From: Candidatus Gastranaerophilales bacterium
Lineage (GTDB): Bacteria; Cyanobacteriota; Vampirovibrionia; Gastranaerophilales; Gastranaerophilaceae
Length of the DNA stretch: 64,000 nt
Assembly (NCBI GenBank): GCA_910587055.1
Contig: CAJUKY010000001.1
Location: 1-64,000, forward strand
Reading direction: 5' to 3'
A model generated the notes under the pieces. That model was not told the DNA's origin. It did no database searches and was given only the letters and a program-made list of their open reading frames with translations. Below, piece after piece: positions 27,315 to 33,272 of the stretch (position 1 is its first letter; every line of letters starts with the position of its first letter). The position numbers and the translations under genes are program-made.

Positions 27315-27460
27315 AAATTAAATCCTTCTTTATTATTCCGTTAATTTTATTCCGTTTAATCGGCTTTAGAACATTGCCGCAGGTTAATTTTATTACAAAC
27401 AAGAAACAATGTAAAACCGTTTTTATTCCTCAAAATGACATAAAAAATAAATAAACTGCA

Positions 27461-27488
27461 TTGTAAAAAAAATAATATGAGTTATAAT
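27461..27488 (+). promoter_or_regulatory. promoter of antisense RNA, locus 1
   Basis: TTGTAA (27461-27466), a 16-base spacer and TATAAT (27483-27488). The same arrangement and downstream bases (TTATAATAAA) occur at the second locus, 31513-31540. The predicted start is near 27495. Confidence 0.65.
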
Positions 27489-27494
27489 AAAAAT

Positions 27495-27572
27495 ATCAGG
27501 GGCGGTAGCTTGAACTACCATCAACTGCAAAAGGCTTGAGATGACACCTACTTTTTGTAGGTGTCATTTATT
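27495..27572 (+). ncRNA. candidate antitoxin RNA of Fst-like type I locus 1
   Basis: A short RNA of about 75-80 nt. It starts with a small hairpin, GGTAG/CTACC (about 27503-27518), carries the repeat AAAAGGCTTGAG (27529-27540) and ends in an 11-bp perfect hairpin, ATGACACCTAC/GTAGGTGTCAT (27541-27551/27557-27567), followed by TTTATT. The repeat matches AAAAGGCTCAAG (27659-27670) in the leader of the facing peptide mRNA; the two mismatches become G-U pairs in an RNA duplex. The terminator hairpin overlaps the end of the peptide gene, giving a second antisense contact. Expression is predicted, not shown. Confidence 0.6.
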
Positions 27573-27622
27573 ATGTACAAAATCAAAAAAATCATTATTA
27601 ATGTTAAATTGACATTTTCCAT
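27548..27622 (-). CDS. tiny hydrophobic peptide, candidate type I toxin (locus 1)
   Basis: 24 residues: a polar MENVN start, one hydrophobic helix (LTLIMIFLILYII) and a polar NDTYKK tail. This is the layout of membrane-acting type I toxins (Fst, Ldr, TxpA classes). A strong Shine-Dalgarno (AAAGGAGG) lies about 12 bases upstream; an overlapping ATG four bases earlier opens only a seven-codon frame. The TAG stop lies inside the hairpin that terminates the facing RNA. A paralogue at 31601-31681 keeps the helix almost unchanged. The family is not one I recognise by sequence. Alternative: a harmless small membrane protein. No clear consensus promoter is visible for this strand. Confidence 0.65.
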   Translation of the reverse strand: MENVNLTLIMIFLILYIINDTYKK

Positions 27623-27658
27623 AACATAAGCCCCTCCTTTCATTTGAAACTATCAGCC

Positions 27659-27670
27659 AAAAGGCTCAAG
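27659..27670. repeat. leader copy of the direct repeat, locus 1
   Basis: AAAAGGCTCAAG matches AAAAGGCTTGAG (27529-27540) in the facing RNA at ten of twelve positions. Both differences keep base pairing as G-U in the RNA duplex. It lies 37 bases upstream of the peptide start, in the expected 5' leader. Confidence 0.65.
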
Positions 27671-27775
27671 TAAATGTTGTACTGATTGTTCCTTTGAAAT
27701 ACAGGCTAGCCCCTTTGATATTCAATTTTAAAAGTCCGACTAAATATAATTCGTATTAGTTATTCAAAATTTATA

Positions 27776-29143
27776 TTAATTATTTAAACTATGCAAGGGG
27801 GCGGGAATCCTGCCTGCGCGGTTTACAAAAACGCTTGAATCAAGCCTGTTTACAGGCATAATCGGCGCTGTACCCAGAAGTCCGCCAAACTCGGCTTCCT
27901 CACCCACCGTTTTATTCGGAACGGGTATAATCCTTACCGCTGTAGTCTTTTTATTAATCATTCCTATTGCCATTTCATCAGCAATAATCCCCGCAATTGT
28001 TTCAGATGGTGTATCCCCCGGGATTGCAATCATATCGAGACCTACAGAACATACGCTTGTCATAGCTTCAAGCTTATCAATGGTTAAGACGCCCTGTCTT
28101 GCAGCCTTTATCATGCCTGCATCCTCCGAAACCGGAATAAATGCCCCTGATAATCCGCCCACATAGCTTGATGCCATAATGCCGCCTTTTTTCACCGCAT
28201 CATTCAGCATTGCAAGCGCCGCCGTTGTACCGTGAGCCCCTGCAGCTTCCAGACCCATTGCTTCAAAAATTCCTGCAACGCTGTCCCCTTCTGCGGGAGT
28301 AGGCGCAAGCGATAAATCAATCACACCGAAAGGCACATCCAGCCTTTTTGCAAGACGTCTTCCTATTAATTCGCCCGTTGTAGTTATTTTAAATGCGGTT
28401 TTTTTAATGGTATTGGCCACTTCGCCCAAATCCGCGGTTTTTGGCATATTTTCAATTGCCCATCTTACAACCCCGGGGCCTGAAACCCCTACATTCAGCG
28501 CAGCTTCGGGTTCATTTATTCCGCAATAAGCTCCTGCCATAAAAGGATTATCCGTTACAGAGTTGCAGAAACATACAAATTTCGCCGCCCCGATACCATC
28601 CGCATCCGCCGTTAATTCAGCCGCCTTTTTGATAACATTTGCGGTTTTTAAAACACCCACCATATTAATCCCCGCTTTTGAAGTTGCAAGGTTTAATGAT
28701 GAACATACCCTTTTTGTTGATGCAAGGGCTTCAGGAATACTTTCAATAAATTTTTTATCACCGTTTGTGCAGCCTTTTTCAACAAGGGCTGAATATCCGC
28801 CTATAAAATCAATCCCGATTTCAGATGCCGCTTTATCCAGAATTTGCGCCAGATAAACATAATCAGGATTTGTACAGGATTCTGCCACAAGGGAAATTGG
28901 CGTTACCGCTATTCTTTTATTAATAATAGGAATTGAAAACTCATTTTCTAAATCTTCCGCATATTTTGCAAGGCTTCCTGCTGTTTTTGTGATTTTATCG
29001 TAAATTTTGCGCCCCGTAGTTTTAATATCTTCGCTTGCACAGTCTCTAAGGCTTAAAGCAAGCGTTACGGTTCTTATATCAAGATGATGAACTTTAATCA
29101 TCTCAATTGTTTCCATAATATTTTGTACGTTAAAATCTTTCAT
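27776..29143 (-). CDS. UPF0210 (PFL/DUF711) family protein
   Basis: 455 residues from [17 protein letters not shown], the usual family start. An AGGA site sits about nine bases upstream; the frame to 29266 is an artefact of an open upstream stretch. The family is recognised from [66 protein letters not shown] and [12 protein letters not shown], which resemble glycyl-radical/PFL-type folds without the radical Gly motif. The biochemical function is unknown. It is nearly always encoded with a UPF0237 ACT protein, as it is here (29208-29486), which probably senses a small ligand. It is the last gene of the operon. Confidence 0.92.
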   Translation of the reverse strand: MKDFNVQNIMETIEMIKVHHLDIRTVTLALSLRDCASEDIKTTGRKIYDKITKTAGSLAKYAEDLENEFSIPIINKRIAVTPISLVAESCTNPDYVYLAQILDKAASEIGIDFIGGYSALVEKGCTNGDKKFIESIPEALASTKRVCSSLNLATSKAGINMVGVLKTANVIKKAAELTADADGIGAAKFVCFCNSVTDNPFMAGAYCGINEPEAALNVGVSGPGVVRWAIENMPKTADLGEVANTIKKTAFKITTTGELIGRRLAKRLDVPFGVIDLSLAPTPAEGDSVAGIFEAMGLEAAGAHGTTAALAMLNDAVKKGGIMASSYVGGLSGAFIPVSEDAGMIKAARQGVLTIDKLEAMTSVCSVGLDMIAIPGDTPSETIAGIIADEMAIGMINKKTTAVRIIPVPNKTVGEEAEFGGLLGTAPIMPVNRLDSSVFVNRAGRIPAPLHSLNN

Positions 29144-29207
29144 AAAATTTCCTAACTTTTTTAAGGCAAAAACCGGCAAAATAAGCTCTGTGCAGGCAAA
29201 GAAATTC

Positions 29208-29486
29208 TTAAACGGAGTGCATATTGTCAAAGATTTCTTTTCTTTGAACCCACACTTCCATATCAATCTCTTTGCCTGAATTTACAATTCCGTCTTTTAT
29301 TTCTTTAAATGTTTTATCAGCGTTTTTAATACTGCAAAGCATCATCATTACAAAATAATCCTGCATAATCGTCTGTTTAATATCTTCAATATTAACTTTA
29401 AATTCCGCAAGAGTATTTGCAATGTGTGCTACAATTCCTACTTTATCTTTTCCGGATATTGTTATAATTATTTTATCTTCACTCAT
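29208..29486 (-). CDS. UPF0237 ACT-domain protein
   Basis: 92 residues from the ATG with AAGGAAAG upstream (the longer frame to 29543 lacks homology). It is a single ACT domain: [35 protein letters not shown] followed by [14 protein letters not shown] domains bind amino acids and regulate partner enzymes. It is the standard partner of UPF0210, 64 bases downstream. The C-terminal helix ends [16 protein letters not shown], typical of UPF0237. Confidence 0.93.
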   Translation of the reverse strand: MSEDKIIITISGKDKVGIVAHIANTLAEFKVNIEDIKQTIMQDYFVMMMLCSIKNADKTFKEIKDGIVNSGKEIDMEVWVQRKEIFDNMHSV

Positions 29487-29553
29487 AAATCTTTCCTTAA
29501 AAATTTTATAAAGCTCACGGGCAGCTTTATAAACCAACCGCAATCATATAAAA

Positions 29554-29742
29554 TTATTTTTTAACATCTTCTTTAATTACAATAAGATTATTCATAATTT
29601 TCATTGCAACGGTAGGCAGAACAACATCATTCAGGCCGTTTGCAATACTTATAATGCTTCCTGCTTTAAGAGTGGTTTCTTCGCCCCTGTACATAAAAGT
29701 ATAGTCCGTATCTCTGTCTGATCTTATTGTGATTTTATCCAT
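29554..29742 (-). CDS. small hypothetical protein in deoC operon
   Basis: 62 residues, not recognised. It is beta-rich: ITIRSDRDTDYTFMYRGEET, then TLKAGSIISIANGLNDVVLP, then IMNNLIVIKEDVKK. The pattern suggests a small all-beta or phage-decoration-like fold, but I cannot assign it. AAAGGA lies before the ATG. It is 16 bases downstream of deoC and 67 bases upstream of the ACT gene, so it is probably part of the same transcript. Confidence 0.7.
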   Translation of the reverse strand: MDKITIRSDRDTDYTFMYRGEETTLKAGSIISIANGLNDVVLPTVAMKIMNNLIVIKEDVKK

Positions 29743-29758
29743 TTTTATATCCTTTAAA

Positions 29759-30421
29759 TTAATATTTTACAATTGCAACGCCGGAGCTTGTGCCCAGTCT
29801 GTCTGCTCCCGCTTCAATTAAATCAATAGCCTGCACCCTTGTTCTTATTCCGCCTGAAGCTTTAACACCAAGACCTCTTCTTGAAACAGTTTCAGACATA
29901 AGGCGAATATTTTCGGTTGTTGCCCCTAATCCGTTTTTTAAAAAACCTGTTGAAGTTTTTACAAAATCCGCTCCTGCTGTTATGCAATTCAAACAGGCCT
30001 TTTTGATTTCATCTCTTGTTAAAAGATCAACTTCTAAAATTACTTTTAAATTATGCTTTCCGCAGACATTTTTTGTAGTTTTAATTTCATCGGATACCCT
30101 TTTATAATCCCCCATTTTTATAGCGGAAATATTTATTACGGTATCAATTTCATCCGCACCTTCATTTATGGCTTCATGCACCTGAACAAGTGTTGTATCC
30201 ATACTGTTTGTACCTAAAGGAAAATTTACAACGGAAACAAGCTTAACATCGCCTTTTGCCTTGTTTTCATCGATATATTTTCTTGCAAACTTTACAAAGT
30301 TAGGATTAATACAAACACCGAAAAACTTATACTCAAAAGCTTCATCAATAAGCTTTTTAATGTCTTCTTCGGTGGCGCCCGGTTTTAAAAGTGTGTGTTC
30401 AATGTATTTTGCTATATCCAT
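29759..30421 (-). CDS. deoC: deoxyribose-phosphate aldolase
   Basis: 220 residues, TIM barrel. It splits 2-deoxyribose-5-phosphate into glyceraldehyde-3-phosphate and acetaldehyde through a Schiff base. Family motifs: YIEHTLLKPGAT, GVCINPNF, VVNFPLGTN, EIDTVINISAIKMGDY, LKVILEVDLLT, the Schiff-base Lys in DFVKTSTGF (about 152), and VKASGGIRT with the helper Lys. It ends GADRLGTSSGVAIVKY. The upstream 2-hydroxyacid dehydrogenase gene ends nine bases before it, so the two are probably co-transcribed, in keeping with fermentative nucleoside use. Confidence 0.97.
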   Translation of the reverse strand: MDIAKYIEHTLLKPGATEEDIKKLIDEAFEYKFFGVCINPNFVKFARKYIDENKAKGDVKLVSVVNFPLGTNSMDTTLVQVHEAINEGADEIDTVINISAIKMGDYKRVSDEIKTTKNVCGKHNLKVILEVDLLTRDEIKKACLNCITAGADFVKTSTGFLKNGLGATTENIRLMSETVSRRGLGVKASGGIRTRVQAIDLIEAGADRLGTSSGVAIVKY

Positions 30422-30429
30422 AGCTTTTA

Positions 30430-31434
30430 TTATACCAAAACCAGATTTTTAGCGCCAGCGTTAAAATTTATACAGGAATTTATATTTTCTAAAGTTATTT
30501 CTAAAATTCTTCTTGTAGCTTCCTTTGTATCATAGGCTGTATGCGGAGTTATAAGCACATTGTCCATTTTTAAAAGACGGTTTGCAATTAAGAAATTTTT
30601 TAAACAATTGGTTTTCACACTGTTAAAATCGCGTGCTCTTGTCGGCTTTTGCCATAATATATCTTCACATTCTATAACATCAAGTGCAGCATATGCAACA
30701 CGCTCTTCCACAATTGCATCATAAAGCGCATCGGTATCAATTATTTCGCCGCGTGCCGTATTAACTATTATTACACCTTTTTTCAAAGAATTTATTCTGT
30801 TTCTGTCAAACATTCTGAGTGTTTCAGGGGTTAAAGGAGTGTTTATACTTATGATATCGGCACGCGAGCATAATTCATCCAGTGAAACGTACTCAGCATC
30901 GGTATTTTTATTAATATCATAGGCTATAACATTCATAGAAAAGCCTTTTGCAATTTTTACAACCTTAGAACCTATGGCGCCTGTGCCTATAACGCCCATA
31001 GTCTTAGAAAACAATTCCACGCCTATATATTTATCAAGCAAAATATTTCCCATTCTAAGCGCATTATTAGACTGAGGAATTTTGCGCAAAAGGGCTAAAA
31101 GGCTTGCAAAGACATACTCTGCAACGGTATAATCACCGTAATTCGGGGCATTAAATACATTTATACCTCTTTCTTTTGTATAATTAAGATCAACATGGGA
31201 AAAACCCACGCTTCTTAAAACTATAAATTTTAAATTTTGAAATTTTTCCAGAGTTTCCTTATTTAATAAAGACGGAGTAAATACGGATATAATATCCGAA
31301 TCTAAAGTTATTTCGGGAATTTGAAGGCTCGGGTGCAGGCTTTCGTTTATAAAAACAGATTCAACGCCTTCCGGCATATGATTTTTTAAAAATTCTTCCT
31401 CATGGCTGAGGGCATCAAAAAATGTAATTTTCAT
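30430..31434 (-). CDS. D-isomer-specific 2-hydroxyacid dehydrogenase (LdhA-like)
   Basis: 334 residues from MKITFFDALSHEEEF. The frame opens ten codons earlier at 31464, and neither start has a good ribosome site. An N-terminal catalytic lobe (FIVLRSVGFSHVDLNYTKERG) is followed by an NAD Rossmann fold (MGVIGTGAIGSKVVKIAKGF, about 147-166), then NTARGEIIDTDAL (catalytic Arg), the Glu in ALDVIECEDI and the His in VLITPHTAYDTKEA. It reduces pyruvate or related 2-oxoacids to D-hydroxyacids, recycling NADH. A 27-bp palindrome overlaps the start region and could be an operator. Confidence 0.88.
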   Translation of the reverse strand: MKITFFDALSHEEEFLKNHMPEGVESVFINESLHPSLQIPEITLDSDIISVFTPSLLNKETLEKFQNLKFIVLRSVGFSHVDLNYTKERGINVFNAPNYGDYTVAEYVFASLLALLRKIPQSNNALRMGNILLDKYIGVELFSKTMGVIGTGAIGSKVVKIAKGFSMNVIAYDINKNTDAEYVSLDELCSRADIISINTPLTPETLRMFDRNRINSLKKGVIIVNTARGEIIDTDALYDAIVEERVAYAALDVIECEDILWQKPTRARDFNSVKTNCLKNFLIANRLLKMDNVLITPHTAYDTKEATRRILEITLENINSCINFNAGAKNLVLV

Positions 31435-31436
31435 AA

Positions 31437-31463
31437 TGTTAAATTTGTAAAATAAATTTAACA
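31437..31463. promoter_or_regulatory. palindrome at the 2-hydroxyacid dehydrogenase start, possible operator
   Basis: TGTTAAATTT (31437-31446) and AAATTTAACA (31454-31463) are perfect 10-bp arms with a seven-base centre, immediately upstream of the ATG. The half-site TGTTAA is reminiscent of Rex operators, which control NADH-responsive dehydrogenases, but the spacing is longer than a Rex site. A leader hairpin is the alternative. Confidence 0.4.
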
Positions 31464-31512
31464 AAAATTAATCCCCCAAATGGAAATTTTATCAGGACAG
31501 GATTTTTGTATG

Positions 31513-31540
31513 TTGAAAAAAATTTTAAATGGGTTATAAT
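31513..31540 (+). promoter_or_regulatory. promoter of antisense RNA, locus 2
   Basis: TTGAAA (31513-31518), 16-base spacer, TATAAT (31535-31540). It has the same geometry as locus 1 at 27461-27488. The predicted start is near 31547. Confidence 0.7.
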
Positions 31541-31546
31541 AAAGGC

Positions 31547-31631
31547 ATAGAGTGGCAGTTTGCGAAGCTGCCGGATGCTCTTTAGAGATTGAAGTAGTGC
31601 TTACCTTTTCGGGTAGGCATTACTTTTTATT
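31547..31631 (+). ncRNA. candidate antitoxin RNA of Fst-like type I locus 2
   Basis: An RNA of about 85 nt. A 5' hairpin GGCAG/CTGCC lies at about 31554-31572. The pairing repeat GAGATTGAAGTA lies just after and matches GAGACTGAAGTA (31713-31724) upstream of the peptide gene; the single difference is a G-U pair in the duplex. The terminator is a 13-bp stem (31593-31605 with 31612-31624) plus TTTTATT. Two stem pairs are G-U in the plus-strand RNA and would be A-C mismatches on the other strand, so this strand is the one under structural selection. Confidence 0.65.
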
Positions 31632-31681
31632 ATGCATAAAATCAAAAAAATCATTATTAATGTTAAATTGAGATTTTCCAT
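31601..31681 (-). CDS. tiny hydrophobic peptide, candidate type I toxin (locus 2)
   Basis: 26 residues: MENLN, then the hydrophobic helix LTLIMIFLILCII, then a basic KSNAYPKR tail. Fifteen of the first eighteen or so residues equal the locus 1 peptide, and the DNA differs at about three of 56 positions over the shared core. A Shine-Dalgarno AAAGGAG lies seven bases before the ATG. The 3' end (TAA at 31603-31601) falls in the terminator stem of the facing RNA. A one-helix membrane-depolarising toxin is the likely role by analogy with Fst. No known family was recognised. Confidence 0.68.
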   Translation of the reverse strand: MENLNLTLIMIFLILCIIKSNAYPKR

Positions 31682-31712
31682 AAACATCTCCTTTCTATTG
31701 GAACTATCAGCC

Positions 31713-31724
31713 GAGACTGAAGTA
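31713..31724. repeat. leader copy of the direct repeat, locus 2
   Basis: GAGACTGAAGTA, upstream of the peptide start, matches GAGATTGAAGTA (about 31585-31596) in the facing RNA at eleven of twelve positions; the difference stays paired as G-U. It is unrelated in sequence to the locus 1 repeat. Confidence 0.65.
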
Positions 31725-31837
31725 ATAAACGTTGTGCTGAAGTTCAATTGAAAAGAGTATCTTTTACTCTATGCTTAAATTTTCAATGTGCTTTTTTATT
31801 TTAGCAAAATTAGCAGGGTTTTGAAACAACAATATAA

Positions 31838-32023
31838 TAAAACCCCTCCGAGGGATTTGGAGCCTGCACGGAGGGTGATTCATTTTTTCCTCATCATCTA
31901 TTTGTCCTTGCTGCAATGATTTTGACACGATGACGATTCGCTGAATTATATTTAGTTTGAATTTATTTAAAATTACTTTTTGTAAAGGTCAAAAAATATT
32001 TAGTAATTTTTTCATATATAACC
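31838..32023 (-). ncRNA. candidate small RNA or leader transcript
   Basis: About 185 nt between a consensus promoter (32058-32030) and a strong hairpin, CCCTCCG (31875-31869) with CGGAGGG (31850-31844), followed by GTTTTATTAT. A 5' hairpin AAAATTACT/AGTAATTTT is also present. Two very short frames occur inside (MKKLLNIF and MMRKK), too small to be convincing. The RNA could be independent or be the leader of the tiny peptide gene at 31601, which lies 160 bases downstream on the same strand. Confidence 0.5.
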
Positions 32024-32029
32024 ATGTGT

Positions 32030-32058
32030 ATTATAGAGTATATTTAAATTTTTGTCAA
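32030..32058 (-). promoter_or_regulatory. perfect sigma-70 consensus promoter
   Basis: TTGACA (32058-32053), 17-base spacer, TATAAT (32035-32030). It is the only exact consensus match to both boxes with optimal spacing that I found in this window. It points away from the MerR-like gene at 32133 and toward the terminator at 31875. Confidence 0.8.
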
Positions 32059-32132
32059 TAGACTTTGATTAAAATCGACATAGGTAAACAGACTCGATTG
32101 AAGTTCATAAATCAATATGTAACATTTTATTT

Positions 32133-32522
32133 ATGAATAAAGAGCTTAGAGAAAAATATATTCAATTTTCCAAAATGCCCGATGAACCTGCTTTTACTAC
32201 AAAAGACATTATGGATATTTTTAAATTTTCTGCTCAAAGTACAGCACAGCGGTTTGATAAAAGCGGGCTAATAAAAGCCAAGAGAAACAATATCGGGCAC
32301 AGATTGTATTCTTACAATCAAATTGAATATATGAAAAAGCTGCAAAAGCTTGTGGATTATGATATTTCCCATTTTACAATTAAAACAATGCTTGAATTTG
32401 AAAAATCAAAAGGCAGGGATGCGGATGTTTTTCTTGAAGAATTTATTGAATTTTACACAAAACGCGTATATTCAACCAACCGCAACAACAAGCGCAAACA
32501 AAAGAAAAATGAACTTTTGTAA
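32133..32522 (+). CDS. MerR-like small transcriptional regulator
   Basis: 129 residues. Residues about 20-70 form a winged-helix start of MerR type: FTTKDIMDIFKFSAQSTAQR, then a wing-like SGLIKAKRNNIGHRLYSYNQIEYM, then LQKLVDYDISHFTIKTMLE. The tail is basic and short, with no effector domain and no obvious metal cysteines. No ribosome site is visible. It faces away from the strong promoter at 32030-32058, so it may control that transcript. Ligand and target are unknown. Confidence 0.7.
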   Translation: MNKELREKYIQFSKMPDEPAFTTKDIMDIFKFSAQSTAQRFDKSGLIKAKRNNIGHRLYSYNQIEYMKKLQKLVDYDISHFTIKTMLEFEKSKGRDADVFLEEFIEFYTKRVYSTNRNNKRKQKKNELL

Positions 32523-32595
32523 AATTTCCGCAATATTTTTAACAACACAAAACATGCCCTGTAAAGCGGCTTTAAAAATATTCGGGTAAATCATA

Positions 32596-33165
32596 TTAAT
32601 CAAGATAAAATACTGTTACGACTTTATGAGATTCTTCCGCAAAATCAACCGCTTTATGCAAAGTGTTTGAAGTGTGCGACAAAAAGCAGATTAATTGCTG
32701 GCATTCATCTATAATTTCACGGTTGCAGATGCGCGAAGCATCGGTTAAAGTCATCATTGCTCTATCGGGGTGTTCAATAATATTCGGAACGCCGATAAGC
32801 TGGTCTTGAACATCAGAGGGCTGCTGGCCTATTGTCTGGGGTAAAATAACCTTTAATTTTTCGGGATTAGCCTTCATGGCACCTCTTATAGCCGCAGCGT
32901 TTGTACCTGAAGAACCGCCTGAAGTTATAATTGTATTTCCCTGCATAACAAGGGAAGTTGTCAAAGTTTCTATAATTTGCTGATGAGTGATTGCAAGGTT
33001 TCTTGAACCTATGATTGCTATTCTTTTAGCGGACTGCCTGATTGTGGCAAGCTCTTGAGCCAGAGTGTCAACCTTATCTATATCATCGTCTGATACTTTA
33101 TCCAAATCATCCAGAGGCACCATTATCGAAGGCTGCAGAGGTTGTTCGTTGTTGTTTTCGCTCAT
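32596..33165 (-). CDS. DprA/SLOG-fold nucleotide-binding protein
   Basis: 189 residues from the ATG at 33165 (AAGGA upstream); a TTG one codon earlier is less likely. The core is a Rossmann-type SLOG/DprA fold: RIAIIGSRNLAITHQQ, then IITSGGSSGTNAAAIRGAMK, then LKVILPQ and a late ISECQQL-like strand (REIIDECQQLICFL). DprA proper loads RecA onto single-stranded DNA during transformation, but it is longer (about 290-370) with other domains. This short form is common in cyanobacteria as an uncharacterised homologue. It is divergent from pcrA by about 110 bases. Confidence 0.78.
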   Translation of the reverse strand: MSENNNEQPLQPSIMVPLDDLDKVSDDDIDKVDTLAQELATIRQSAKRIAIIGSRNLAITHQQIIETLTTSLVMQGNTIITSGGSSGTNAAAIRGAMKANPEKLKVILPQTIGQQPSDVQDQLIGVPNIIEHPDRAMMTLTDASRICNREIIDECQQLICFLSHTSNTLHKAVDFAEESHKVVTVFYLD

Positions 33166-33272
33166 CAAATTTTCCTTAATATTTTTTTGTATTATAATAA
33201 TATCATATTTTTTTAATTTTGACTATTTTTTATTAAATTCGGATTTGGACGAGGGCGGGAATTACAACAGCA

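Noticed and set aside
31764..31883. 39-codon frame (MNHPPC...) on the minus strand
   Set aside because: It has a weak GAGG upstream but runs through the terminator hairpin; its composition follows the stem sequence, so coding is unlikely.
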